Assembly: GCF_020921035.1 (NCBI RefSeq) | Contig: NC_063157.1 | Coordinates: forward strand, 2,542,001 to 2,606,000 | DNA length: 64,000 nucleotides | Reading direction: 5' to 3' | Source of the DNA: Rhodamnia argentea | Taxonomy: Eukaryota; Streptophyta; Magnoliopsida; Myrtales; Myrtaceae | Shown: in pieces, positions 1 to 12,642 of the stretch | Numbering within the stretch: position 1 is the stretch's first letter | Layout: every line of letters begins with the position of its first letter | Notes under the pieces: generated by a model | Seen by the model: the letters and a program-made list of their open reading frames with translations, nothing else | The model's database searches: none | What the model was told of the DNA's origin: nothing | Translations under genes and position numbers: made by a program

Positions 1-3000
1 TGGAGTTCCATTCAAGAACCTGTTTTGAGTGATGTGGTTAAAATCCACAATCAGTTATTTGGGGCGATCGATCTTGTTGTTGCGGTGAGTTAATTTTCCT
101 GATAGTATTTGAGGCTATATAAATATCCCTCTACTCTGGAATGATTTTGCTTGTTTATTAGCCCTTTGGTAGCCTTATTTCCTTGCCATTAAATAGTCAA
201 TATTCTGAAATTTACTGAGAAGATCATGTTGTGGTGGAAGCAGTCTTTCTTTACACTTTTCAGTACTTGTTCTTGGCAGAACAGAAGCCATTTATCTGCT
301 GTGATGAAATTAGATTGTTTGGGGCAAGTTAATAGAGTAATTATCACTAGAGAATAATGTGAATACACTGAGTTCCAGGGATAAGGAGAATCTTCCAAAA
401 ATTCTTTTTTCTGTGTTGCTATGAATAGAGAATTAGATGTGGCAAAACTTTAAGAAACTTTGGCCCCTGCATCCAGAAAATTTCCTTTTTAGTTTCTCCA
501 CACAGAAACATTTTCTTTTGTCGTATGGATGTAGCAAAAGGTTCGGGAGATAAACCACTTTTTTGACATCTGGGTATTCATGTAGTCACGTGTCGGCGTG
601 CTTGGGTTTAGAGGTTATTTGATTTAACCATTAGGTTTTTAATTTAAGAAACTCTATGTAGTTGCATGAACATATGCTTCCTAATGAGATTAGCCTTTTT
701 TCATGTGCTTGCTCTGAACTTAAATTTTGGTCTTAAATTTGGGAGGACCGATTTCTTTAATGATTGGACATTCTTTCACACCATATATGCATTTTTATTT
801 CTTTTTCTCAGCCTGAAAGTGTCACAATGTCTGATGAAAGCATTTTGAGAAACTTCATGGAGTCTTACAGATTGGGAGCAGGAATGATGAAAGGTGGCAA
901 TATTTCATTTGGTACCGATAATTGGTTTCTTTTTCACCCTTGAAACTCAACTTTACTTTTCCTGTTCTTGTTTCAGATTTAGGAAGTCTCAATCTTGCTA
1001 GTTTGGACACAAGGCTTATGCCAGAGCACTTGCTTAATCTTTCTTTGAGCCATGTTCCAACCACTCTCTCTGGCCGTGGATATAATTTTTATAAGGTTTT
1101 GCTATTGTTGCTACCTCTCTGGAATCTGAACTACGGTTGAAAAGCATGACTATATTGAGTACTACTTACATGTTATTTGCATCCTATAGGATTCAAATGC
1201 ACACGATATGGTTAAAATGGTCAAGCTCCTGCTTCCGTTGGAAAAAGCCATTCTTGCTCTTATGAGCGAGTGGGAAGATCATCCTGGACTTCGGAAAATG
1301 TTGGATGTGATTAGAATGCTGCTGGCACTTCCTGTGGATACTCCCCTGGCTAAGGTAATGATAAAACAGAATTCTTTCTGTATAGGCAGGTCAAATGATG
1401 CAGAAAACAAGATTGCAAGGACTAAACTTTTGGTTGGTCTGCTAGTAGATCAATAATACTGTTCTCTGCATTCACTAGATAAGGTTATTCCTGTTAAACG
1501 AACTGAAGGTATATAACCGTGTCAAGGCATAGCACTGAGGTTGGATCTTTTCTTTGTATTTTTCCCCCTGGCTAAGACTTAAATAATATTATTTGCTCCC
1601 TCTGAAGGCTCTTTCAGGATTGCAGTTCTTGCTCAACAGGGCTCATGTGTTACGTGATAGTATGCCCAGATTGTCTTTATCTGGTATGTCCTTTTGTAAT
1701 AAATATTCTCATACTCTTCTGCCTTTTAAAAAGGCTGATATTCTGCTTATATGTAATTCTGGTTCCTCTTCTTAAATGTTCTCGTAGATCAACTGGAGCC
1801 TATTGTTGCTTTGGTGTCCTCATGGCAAAAGAAGGAATTTGAGTGTTGGCCAGTCTTGCTAGATGAGGTGCAGGTTCAGTATGACATGAATGCTGCCAAG
1901 GTAAGCTAAGCTTTTGGTGAGAAATATATTCCAAGACAACAATTCTGTGGGCCTTCCAAAGTTAAAATGATTTTAAATAACTAAAGATTATGGTTTCTTA
2001 TCTAATCTACAAGGGTAAGTAGCTAGACATTGTGCTTCTGCAGTTCTCTGCGCATTTAAATTTCTTCTTTATCAAATTATGGGCCCTTTCTCTGTTATTT
2101 TGTAAAATGGAGATCCTATGTATCTTGGGTTATCTTGCATCTTTAAACTAGTAAAATGACTTAGCTGTGGCCTCAGTGTAGTTGTGTTGTTTCTCTTGGT
2201 AAAGTAATGTACTGCAAACAGAAATTAAACTGTTGATTTTTTTGCTGCTAGATGAAATAGTTGGCAACTTGCTTACAAAATACTAACGAGGTGATTCATA
2301 TTTTCCTACTAAATTAGGAAAAGCTATAGAAAATGTGCCGGGTTGAATACATCCACCTCGCAGCTATTTCCCAATGGAATCAATCTTTTGGTCTCCTACT
2401 ATTTTAAACCATCTCTTTTCTCTTTCAGGGGTCATTTTCCTTATTGTTTGTCCATCTGTTTTTGCAGCTTTGGTTCCCATTATATACAGTTATCTATAGT
2501 CATTCTGCTGATGTCTCTGGATACAATGAGTCAACAATACAAAGGTACTAAAAAAAGAGTTACTGGATATATATTAGAGAAATTTAGTGTGTTTTGAGTG
2601 GTTGCATCTAACAAAAATATTAAATGCAGTTTGGAGGACTTCATTCAGACAACAAATGTAGGTGAATTTAGAAGACGCGTCCAGTTGGTTCTTGCTTTTC
2701 ATGGTCAAATCAACACAGGTGTACGACTTGGAAAATATGCAAGGTATATCATGTGCAATGCATGGTATAATGCTGAGTCTACCTCTCTCTTGACTGTTTT
2801 CTTTTTACAGGGAATAAATTCTCTATTTGTATCATCTACTTCTCTACATCTTACCACGTATCCCTAGTCCAAAGAGTATCTTTAGTCTTGTTGGCATATG
2901 CAATTATGCTGGTGTTGTTGATCGCTTATTGCTTCTGGTGCATCATGTAGTTTCTTTTCTATTGATTTGCAGTTCTGGTCACAAGGAAAATCTGAAAGTT

Positions 3001-6000
3001 CTGTACAATTTATTTGGACTTAACATGCAATTTCTGCCAATGTGAGTTCTCTGATGATTTTTTCTTGCATTGCATTGCATAATCCATATTTTTGGAAATT
3101 TGCTGGTTTGCTTATGCTGAGATGATTTGCAGAATACTGGAGTATATGGAGGCCAGTAGAAGTAGTATTGAGAAGGAAATTAAAGAACTTATGAAATTTT
3201 ATAAGTGGGAAGAACGTGTTGAGAGCTGCTTGTCCATTGAGACTTCAAAAAGGATGAGGCACAGGTTCAGGAAGCTTATTCAGAAGTACAGCGTATGTGG
3301 ATGGTGTTTCTCAGTGTTTCTCTGGCAGTTCTTCAAATGGATTTCATTTAATGATTAATTGTTTTGTGGGTGTATCTCAAACATCCGGATTTGAGTATTC
3401 TGATAGTTTTTCTTTTTATATCGCGTTACCTCGATTTAGTCTGTCATTGTGGGGGAAAACATGATAAGAGTAAAATTTTATCTGTCAATTTGTTGGATGC
3501 GAGGAAGGTCTTTCCAAAAACCATTGTGATTAAACCACTAACATCTGAATTTCCATTTTATGTATGGTCCTGGATGACTTTCCAAAACCATTGTGATTAA
3601 ATCACTAATGTCTGGATTTCCATTTTCTGCATGTTCCAGGATGCACTGCAGCAACCTGTGAAATCCATTCTGAACCAAAAAACTGCAGAAAGTGGAATAG
3701 ATGCTCAGTCTCTTCGTTCTCGGAACTTTTTACATGTTTTTCTGGATGACGACACGGGGATGCTGAATGCTGCTTTTGATCTGACAGCTGTTAACAACAA
3801 AGACCGGTTAGACTTTTTTCCTCCACTTTGACCCCAAAAATAAAAATTTAATCTACAAGAGCGAGTGCCATATAGTAGTCTATATTTTGCAGAGAGAGTT
3901 TGCGTTGCATGAGCATGCTTATCATTCACCGCGTTGGCTAATCTTGCTGTATTAGCTTTTTCTTCTTGGGTGGGTTGCATCTGCAATCCCGAGTGCGTCA
4001 TAAGCTCAACACTCCTTCTTGAATACTGATTCGTTAATTTCTCGTGTAGATTTGTCTGGTACACAAATTGGAGGATGAAAGTATATGATGTTTCAGAGAA
4101 TCTGCACACTGGGATGACTTCTGAATCTGTCAAGATGTTGCCACGCTTTAAGCATTCTGAAGGTTTCTCTTTATTCATAATGTAGGATTTTCTTAAATTC
4201 CGTCCTTGTGCGATATTAGGGATTTGAGGCTTCATAACTTGTGCAGAGGCCAACATTCCCAGGAAGTGTTCAGCTACTCAGATGGTTGTATATGAGGAAG
4301 AATGGAAGGATCTTTGGTCAACTCTTGAAGAGGTGTATAGGCATGTATTGGATTGCGGCAATATATGGAAAGATGCGACTAAAAATATGCAAAAGAGAAC
4401 TGCTATGACTGGTCTCCTAAAGTGTTTAGAAAGCAAGGGCTTGTCAAAGCACATGTCGATGTTGATCGAGGTTCTAATGACAGAAAGTCCATGTTCTCTT
4501 TTTTTCCCTCTTTCCTATTCTTTTAGTCTCGATTGTTGATAGATCTTCACATGATAAATAGGACCAACTTGACTCTAGCTGGTTGCATCAGTCGTCGCAT
4601 GCAATGGGGCATCTGCTGTCAACATGTTGTAGACTGTCATCTAGAGCTGTGGACATTTCTTCTCCTTTTGATTCTCATGGCATTCCAGTTGACACGTTGG
4701 AAAGTGAATGGAAGATAGCCAACGAATACTACTTCAAGAGCATTGCATCAATGCAGCTTCTACGGCATATTCGTTGGAACTTCCACAAAGATTTCACTCT
4801 TGATCAGGTAGATAAACAGGAAATGGAAGACTGCACCTCACCTGTGCCGCGCACCACCTTTGTTATAAACAACCACAAGATAGTCCGGCTAAAACATGTT
4901 GTGATCAGTTTTGTTACCATCTGATGAAATTTCTCTTGCTCATCTTCACAAATACTATATTCATTTACATATGCTATAAGAAAGATAAAAAAGTAAACTA
5001 ATCATCTCATAACAACAGCTACCCTCGGGTGCAACTGTTAGCTATTTGGCAAACCTTGATAGTTGCTTAGCTTGTTCTTGCTATCAATTTGGTCCTGTTC
5101 ATTATTGATGCATCTTCTACAAAACTGCTTGTCATATAATAAATCTGTTCTCCTTTTGTAGGTCACACGATCATTCTCTTTTGTGTGCCATCTAATAGTT
5201 ATTCAGGAAGAGCAGCGGGATTCCATGTATGATTTAGCTCATCATTTGAAGTGCTTGCGTAAATGTGTATCTACTCTCGAACATGTATATTCCGATTCAT
5301 CTCTGGAGTGCACCATTGCTAGGAATCAGCATGCCACATTGGAATGCTTGTGGCAACAAAAGGTTGGCTGTGTCTTTCGATCCATATCATTGCTCGATGC
5401 TGACACACTACAAATGTGGTCTAATGCATCTCTTTCGTTTGTGCAGCAACTATTTGACCGCTTGTGGGCCATGTTGCATGATGGCTTGCTGTTGCTAAAA
5501 GTTGTGCAGAACGCTCATTTGAATGACTGTCAAAGTATTCGTGCCACTGCAAATGAAATTCGAACCTTTTTTGAGAGGTTTATTCCAGCCATCCACAAAT
5601 CCAAGGTGCTCTTTTTTCTTTCAATGTGCTCAATACTTTACGTTGAAATTGTTCGTTTGGAAATTTCCTGTAAAGAACTATAGCTATTCTAGTCTGGAGA
5701 TTCACGTGAACTTAATTACAGGAAGCTTTGGATCATAGTCTTCTCGGTCATGATGGAGCCATAAATGTCCTCAACAGATCCTTGGATGCTATTGTAGTTT
5801 CAACAGATGAGGAAATGCTGGTATTCCAGAATTTTGAGGTGCTAAAGGAGTTCGAGGAGCATCTCATTTCATTTCGCAATCAATGTCGTGATGGAAGCTC
5901 TGTGAGGTCCATACTGCTTGGTTGTTTGGATTACATACTCAAGCAGGTATGCTTTTCTGGACTTCTTAATAGTATATACGTTTTTTTTTTTTTTCTTTGT

Positions 6001-9000
6001 TTTAGCATGTTTATAGTGATATTTAGCGTATCCTATGCCTGCCTTTGTTAATTATAAGGATGAATGTAACTTTGGAGAAGGAAATGCCACTTATATCAGA
6101 GTGGTTTTGTTGTCCTCTAGACCTGTCAAAAGAGCAGGACAGCATCCTGACTGTAGTGAGTTAAGAGTTTTATTATCTGAGAGGCAGCTATAATGAAGTG
6201 TTGGCAATTGAGCCAATTGGCTTGATTGTAATATATGGATGGCGTGTGATTGGAGTTGACTTGTGATGTGTAACATGGATTTAAGTACCGAATTTAGAAG
6301 TGGGACAACAACTTCAACACTCCCTCTTACGTGTAAGCCGGATTACAAGGGGCTCGTGGAATCTGACTAATGGGGTGGGTGGGTGTGCCAACTTACACCA
6401 ACAACATTAGCTTTGATACCAGGTTAGAAAGTCTAATCCAAAAGCTTAAGCTCAAAGATGGAAGGAGACCACATGAATATAAAGATCATATAAGACTCAT
6501 TATCATGCGATGTGGGACAACTTCAACGGAAGTAAAGTATTGAGATGAATTTAAACTAATAACTTCGTTGACAAATGGGATAATTCGTGGCGTGCTATAC
6601 GATTGTTGTCTTCATGGTACGGTGACAGTCTGTATCAGATCGATTATTCAATGGAATATCTGAGGTGAATATATTTATCTACAGCATAAAAGTTGGGGTA
6701 AATTGTGATATGGTAATAATTTCAAGATACATTAGACTGATATTTCAGATAAGCTTGAACTGTGTAGAACTTGTTTCTAAGAGTCCTTCGGATGGATCGG
6801 TTTGTTTTCTTCTGGGGAACTTTGAGATAAGATAATGTTGAAGAGCCTTCCATTAGTCCCCTTGTCTTCTTTGGATTCTAAAGAAAAGGGTGGATGTGCC
6901 ATGGCGCTTTTTTTTTTCCGCCTTTATTCCTTTGACCTCTTCTGTCACTAATTATAGATTGAGATGGATATCGTCCTCTGTGGATTTGGTAATAAATTTG
7001 AACCATTTCTAATAGGACCGCAGTATGTTTACAATGGCGATATACTTTTCTTTTTTATTCAGGGGAAACAGATGCAGGAACAGTTCAGATCCGCCTTAGC
7101 AGCGAGAATGGAGTTGACATCTAAACCCTACTCTGAACTCGAAGTGGAATTTCGTGGGGCCTTAACAGTGGCATACGAACATGTTATGCACGTGTTGCAG
7201 AAACTTGCCTCAGTCTGTGATGGTTCTGGTCTTTCTAAAGAACCGCGACAGAATATCGCCTCATGGAAAACTCTGTTCAAAGCTTATGCAATAGATTTGG
7301 ACATAGGCCCATTATGTGACAATACTTTCAGAGCAATTCGTTTGGCGGTATGTGAACACTGTACTTCCTCTTTGTAAAAAATTACTCGAGGAAATCATAA
7401 CTTGTTCTTCTCTTCTGGATTTACAGGAAAAATTAATTAATTTCCCTGGTCAAGAAAATGCGGGACTGTCATTGCACATTGGGTTGTATTTCAACAAATT
7501 GCACGCTATGTTGAGCGTACTCTTGGATTTCGGGAATGCTCTTCTGAGAGATCTTTTGATTGTGAACAGAAAAGTAAGTCTTGCATTAGTGTTGGATGTA
7601 TGAGTCCACCTGCTGATAATGGCTAGTATATAGAGTAGTGTTTCCCTCTATATCGAAGGTAACCCATCTGACTTGCTTGCAGATCTCTTTAATGACTCAT
7701 ATACTTGCGAAAGATCTAGCTCTACTATACACAAGAGGGTTTGGCACATCTCTCGAAGATCAGGTGGATGAGAGTGGCCATGCCACATCTCAGAATGCTA
7801 GAGGAACGGGTATGGGTGAGGGGGAAGGAATCAATGATGTGAGTGATCAAATAATTGATGAGGATCAGCTTCTTGGGGATTCTGCAAAGGTAAAGATACA
7901 GCTCTTGACCACCCCCCTTTCACGCCTTGTACCGATTTCTATTTTTAATACCTTTTTGTTTGATTCTCACAGCCAGGTGAAGAACAAAATGCCTCCACAG
8001 AAGTCCCAAACAAGAATGAGAAAGGGATTGAAATGGAGCAGGATTTTGCAGCTGATACATTTAGTGTGAGTCAGGGTTCCACAGAGGACGACGATGACAA
8101 CAGCGATGGTGAGGAACTTGAATCTGCAATGGGAAAAAATGGGGATGACAGTGAGGTTGTTGATGAGAGACTTTGGAACAAGGATGATGATAACAACCCA
8201 GAAAAGGGAAACGAGAATTATGAATCTGGACCTTCCGTCAGAGATAGAGATGAGAACCAAAGGGAACTCAGAGCAAAGGAAGAAGATACAACGGCACCGG
8301 ATGAAGCTCACAGTAATAACGCCGATGAAACAAATGATGCTACTGCAGATAAGGATAATCTCGTTGATGTGGAGGATATGGACACAAATATGGATTCCGA
8401 AAAAGCAGATATGGATTCTTCAGGATTAGAGGTAAATGAGTTGAATCAAACCTCTGAAGAGGGCATGCAGATTGATGACGAAGTAAAGGATATTGATGCT
8501 ATGGAAGAGGCAGGTCAAGAGGAGCAAGATGAACCAATAGAAAGCGAATCTAAGCAAGAGAAAACGTATGCTGTGGATGAAAGTTTAGAGGAGGCAGAAA
8601 TTGAGCAAGCAACTGAAACTTCTCGAAAGGATGATGGAGATGCTGTCTCTGATGAAAGTCAAGCAATGGATTTAACAGCAGAGAGAGACTTGCCAAGTAA
8701 AGAAAGTTCCAGGAATGATGATGATTATGTCCCTACGGCAGATTCAGGAGTACAACTGAGGTGTGACTTAGGAGCATCGGATTCAGTGAATGAAAGGCCA
8801 GAAATGAACTGGTCGAATAGCAGCAATACTCGAAATGAAGTAGCTCCTGGCAGAAACTCACCTTCTGGTACTGAACCTGAAACTATGGATGACAATTTAT
8901 CACAAGGTGGTAGATTAAGTGATGATCAACCGAAACATCAGCTACCTATGGATGAGCCGTCACCTCTTCCAAGACCACAGCCAAATCCCTATCGCAGCAT

Positions 9001-10944
9001 GGGGGATGCACTTGAAGGTTGGAAAGAGAGAGCAAAAATTCCTGTTGATATTCAAGAACACAAACAGGAGGCACAGGATGAGATGGAGGATGGAAAAGCA
9101 GATGAGCATGCTTTTGTTTCTGAGGGTGAGAAGGGGACAGCACAAGCTTTGGGACCTGCAACTGCTGAACAGATTGAGCACCAAATTGATGGCGACATGG
9201 TCAATGAAAAGAATTCAGCGGTAGACCGTACTGATGAAGTTGCTGAGATGGAAACTGAGATGCAGAGTTCAGAAGAGCCTAGACACGATTTTACTTCAAT
9301 CACGAGAAAGAAACCTGAGGAGATCTCATTGCTTTCTGATTTGGACAAGTTGCCTAATGAAGGATCTCCTCACGGCCAGGATCCTCGTGAAAGTAATCCT
9401 GGAAATTTGTCTGAGAGCTTGGTTCATATCAACAAAGTACCTACAGGCAATGACATTCTTCAGCTCAGTGAGATGTCTATCGGTGTTGACAATCTGCAAA
9501 ATGGCCCAGATTTCCAAGATATTTCCAGCGATGCAAGAGATAATGCTGCCTCTCTTTGGAGGAGATATGAATTGCGTACTACGAGACTGTCTCAGGAGTT
9601 GGCTGAACAACTGCGTCTAGTGATGGAACCTACTTCAGCTAGTAAGCTCCAAGGAGACTATAAAACTGGCAAAAGGATAAACATGAAGAAGGTAAAATCA
9701 ATTTGTGAGTAAATTAGTTGCGAACTGAATTAATCAGGTTTGTGATATTTCCTCTTATTCCTTTTGCATGATTGTATATCAGATAATTCCATACATAGCG
9801 AGCCATTACCGAAGGGACAAAATATGGTTGAGGAGGACTCGACCAGACAAACGTGATTACCAAGTTGTGATAGCTATTGATGATTCTCGTAGCATGTCAG
9901 AGAGTGGTTGTGGAGACGTAGCTGTGGAAGCTTTGGTTACAGTGTGCCGCGCTCTATCCCAACTCGAAATGGGTAGCCTGGCTGTTGCAAGTTTTGGAAA
10001 AAAGGGAAACGTGAGATTGCTGCATGATTTTGATCGGCCTTTCACGAGGGAGGCTGGAATGAAGGTTGGTTTTGCGGTTCTGTGATTTCTTTGCTTATCA
10101 TATTGTCTGAATGAGAAAGAAATCTTTAAAATTTCCATAACCCTGTGCTGCACAAGCTTCGATTCTCACACTCTTATTTCGCATTTGCATATAACGGGGA
10201 AAATTTGACTGGGGTATGCCATTCTTTTTACCTTGAGCAGATGATCTCCAGTTTGACGTTCAAGCAAGAGAATACAATTGTGGACGAACCGGTTGTTGAC
10301 CTGTTGAAGCATCTGAACAAAATGCTAGATGTTGCTGTCTCCAGAGCCCGTCTTCCTTCTGGACAGAACCCCTTACAGCAGCTGGTGCTGATCATCGCCG
10401 ATGGGCGCTTCCATGAGAAGGTAATTTCCATGTCAGTAAACGGAAATCAAAGGCCGATGCCTCAGACCTTCTCCACCACATTGCTTAATAAGCTTCTAAA
10501 TTTTTCTTGCAGGAGAGTTTAAAGCGCCAGGTTCGGGACTTTCTGAATAGCAAGCGTTTGGTGGCTTTTCTCCTTTTGGATAGCCCGGAGGAGTCGATCA
10601 TGGATCTCATGGTAAATCTCGAGATTTTCGCTTTACCACGGCTCTCAAGAACTAACCACTCTAATCCAACTTCTTGTTTCTGGACTTCCTCCTCGCATAT
10701 ACAGGAAGCAACTTTTCAGGGTGGGAATATCAAATTTTCCAAATATCTGGACTCTTTTCCTTTCCCATTCTATATTCTACTGCGGAACATCGAAGCGCTA
10801 CCCAGAACACTCGCCGATCTATTGAGACAGGTAATTCCCTAACAACTCTCTGATTTTAATGGATGTTCCGTCATCTGGGATGCTGACTATTGACGACTCG
10901 CGGTTACACAGTGGTTTGAGCTCATGCAGTCCTCTCGAGACTAA
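1..10944 (+). CDS. MDN1: Midasin (MDN1), 3' portion: D/E-rich region and MIDAS domain
   Basis: AAA-type ATPase that strips assembly factors from pre-60S ribosomes in the nucleolus/nucleoplasm. The 5' part lies outside the window. I read 26 exons: 1-84, 812-893, 977-1095, 1190-1354, 1608-1683, 1788-1900, 2468-2544, 2630-2743, 2973-3041, 3133-3292, 3640-3806, 4050-4162, 4247-4470, 4562-4807, 5162-5362, 5447-5605, 5722-5946, 7063-7347, 7427-7573, 7683-7889, 7973-9691, 9783-10064, 10241-10420, 10513-10611, 10705-10830, 10912-10944. Frames join at every junction, giving 1823 residues, about the last third of a ~5400-residue midasin. Exons to 7573 are helical linker; 7683-9691 holds GTGMGEGEGINDVSDQIIDE, then a long Asp/Glu-rich stretch and the conserved NPYRSMGDALEGWKER. 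The von Willebrand-type MIDAS domain starts at 9783 and shows DDSRSMS (DxSxS metal site). The protein ends FELMQSSRD. No frameshift or internal stop. Exon 7427-7573 is the least certain junction. Confidence 0.95.
5363..5446 (+). other. MDN1 84-nt intron without frame break
   Basis: The stretch between AAG (ending 5362) and CAACTATTTGACC (from 5447) begins GT, ends TTTGTGCAG, is 84 nt long (28 codons) and contains no in-frame stop, so the reading frame runs through it. I call it an intron because removal joins the helical linker as LWQQK-QLFDRLW and the flanking GT/AG fit; retention would add 28 residues. Confidence 0.6.
6299..6530 (-). mobile_element. TRIM/LTR-retrotransposon remnant in an MDN1 intron
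   Basis: The 1116-nt intron 5947-7062 is far larger than its neighbours. Read on the minus strand it contains GTTGAAGTTGTCCCACA (around 6511-6527), a spacer, a tRNA-Met-type primer-binding-site motif TGGTATCAAAGC (complement at 6410-6421), and then a purine run AAGAGGGAG followed by GTGTTGAAGTTGTTGTCCCAC (6299-6322). This is the order expected of a terminal-repeat retrotransposon in miniature: LTR, PBS, short interior, polypurine tract, second LTR start. Only about the first 20 bases of the two putative LTRs match, so it is a degraded or chimeric copy. It carries no coding capacity. Confidence 0.4.
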
Positions 10945-11752
10945 GATCGTCGCATACAAGCTGATGCCTCACTCGAGCGAAAGGGCCATATCTTGGGGGC
11001 GATGGGTTTGATAGTCAATTTATCGCGTTCGGAAGGAATACAAGATCGATGTGATACCCGCTCTTAATCCTGCAAAAAGATTGTATGTCCTCAGAAGATT
11101 CGGAGAGCCATGCATGTACAAAAATGTACATATGTAGTCATTTGTACATGTGGAGTTCCCACACAAATTCTTTTTGTAACACCGAAGGGCTATGCATTTC
11201 GAATGTAACTTGAAATGCTGCACGGCATCTTTGTACAAATTACATCAGCTCTTCGAATCTCAAACATGCTCTACTAGTTTCTGCCCTTCGATAAGTAATC
11301 AAATCTCGTCGATAGAGTTCAGCTCTTCGATGAACCGGAAAAACGCCCATTGGTTCTGGTTATGTTTGCGACAATTGTCGCCGAGAAGATGACCCGAAGA
11401 GTTTGGAACTTCAGATTTCGGAAAACGCTTCGCGAAGTTTCACATTCGATCCGATCGATCATATTGGGCGTTATGCCTATCAGAAATTTCTAGATGGATT
11501 AGATCAAGCTTATGAAGTGTACAAGCAAATGGGGTGGGAAAACCCCGGAGGAGAAAAGGGTCGGTAATTTGTGGGTTAAACGCTCGGCTGGAAAAGACGA
11601 CCTAAGCGTGTGTTTGCCCGCACCGGATCGTCTCTCGAACCTCAATTCGATGGATATGGATAACACGTCACTCTCTGCCACCTCCCCTGCAAAAGAGAGG
11701 AGAAAAAAAAAAAATGGGCCTGACAAAAAGGTTCCCCTCTCGTAACCCTAAC
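10945..11752. other. MDN1 3' flank; no gene seen
   Basis: After the MDN1 stop this holds 3' UTR-like sequence with several TGTACA repeats around 11110-11150. No ORF of interest. It ends in AACCCTAAC (11744-11752), the left copy of the 9-bp duplication flanking the Mutator-type element. Confidence 0.6.
11744..11752. repeat. Left 9-bp target-site duplication AACCCTAAC
   Basis: Identical to 12643-12651 on the other side of the MULE-like element. The sequence resembles the plant telo-box (AAACCCTAA), a common promoter motif, so a chance match is possible but unlikely given its exact placement. Confidence 0.75.
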
Positions 11753-12642
11753 GAACGAGAAAATATTGGGTACCCAGGGGGTGCCACCGCATTTTTACCC
11801 ACATCCATTCAGCGAAGGACACGTGTCTCATGGGCCCACAATTCAGATTTTTCAGCGTTGCCCTTCCCAACTCACTTTCCTTTTTCCATAAACACCCCTC
11901 CCTCTTTCGTTCAGAAAGAGAGGCCGTCGCCTGCGACCCCGCCCTACTCTCTCGTCGGCGAACCACGCTGCCCCTCCGCCGTCGCCTCCTACGAATCACC
12001 GAGCGAAGGCGAAGAAGCCCTAAAAAACTTGGGAAAAAGTGTCTTTCAAGATCATTGTCGCAGATACACCGAGAGAGAGAGAGAGAGAGAGGCCAGCAAT
12101 TTTTTCTTTTATTTGCTTCTAAATGGTTCATGAAAGAAGAAAATGTGCTAATTCAGAGATCTTTTCTTTGATTGTTGTTGCCTTTGTTCACATTTCCGCT
12201 GCGATTCGACTTTGGGTTTATATGGGCGATGGAAGTCGGTTTTTCCTTCACTCCAGGATCTCAGCCTCGGCGACCAGCCGGAGATGGATTAGTCGACGGA
12301 CGCCGAGATGTTGGTGCGAGGGAGCAAAGCGTCGACGTGCTGGAGATTGAGCATCTCGCCGTGAAGCTTGTCTTACTCGGCATCGATGAGGAGCAGCTCG
12401 TCGGCGGGGTCGTGGGCGAGCAAGACTGAGGAAGAAGAAAGAGGGGAGAGGGGGGGTCGTGGCCCGTGGGTGAGGAAGAAGGGAAGAAGAAAGAGGGAGG
12501 GGTGTTTATGGAAAAATGAAAGTGAGTTGGGAAGGGTAATGCTGAAAAATCTGAATTGTGGACCCATGAGACACGTGTCCTTCGCTGAATGGATGTGAGT
12601 AAAAATGCGGTGGCACCCCCTGGGTACCCAATATTTTCTCCG
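11753..12642. mobile_element. Non-autonomous Mutator-like (Pack-MULE-like) element
   Basis: Long terminal inverted repeats run 11757-11909 and 12486-12638, beginning GAGAAAATATTGGGTACCC; I count about five mismatches over ~153 bp. The unit is bracketed by a perfect 9-bp direct repeat AACCCTAAC (11744-11752 and 12643-12651), the duplication length typical of Mutator-like elements. The ~575-bp interior is GC-rich and gene-like: a (GA)n tract at 12071-12091, and on the minus strand a stretch (about 12300-12420) reading ADELLLIDAE, one stop, then GEMLNLQHVDALL. I do not recognise that fragment and see no transposase. Both repeats contain ACACGTGT, a G-box core. The element ends ~760 bp before the carrier start codon. 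Confidence 0.85.

Noticed and set aside
3705..4256. 183-codon minus-strand frame inside MDN1
   Set aside because: It covers two MDN1 exons and the intron between them; plus-strand exons with matching phases explain the sequence.
7348..7426. Possible coding LLEEIITCSSLLDLQ in an alternative MDN1 frame
   Set aside because: It would need a frameshift; the 79-nt segment has good GT and TTTACAG ends and its removal keeps the frame, so I treat it as an intron.
8960..9348. Several minus-strand frames opposite the D/E-rich exon of MDN1
   Set aside because: GA-rich coding sequence leaves the complement nearly free of stops; these are Ser/Phe/Leu-rich shadows.
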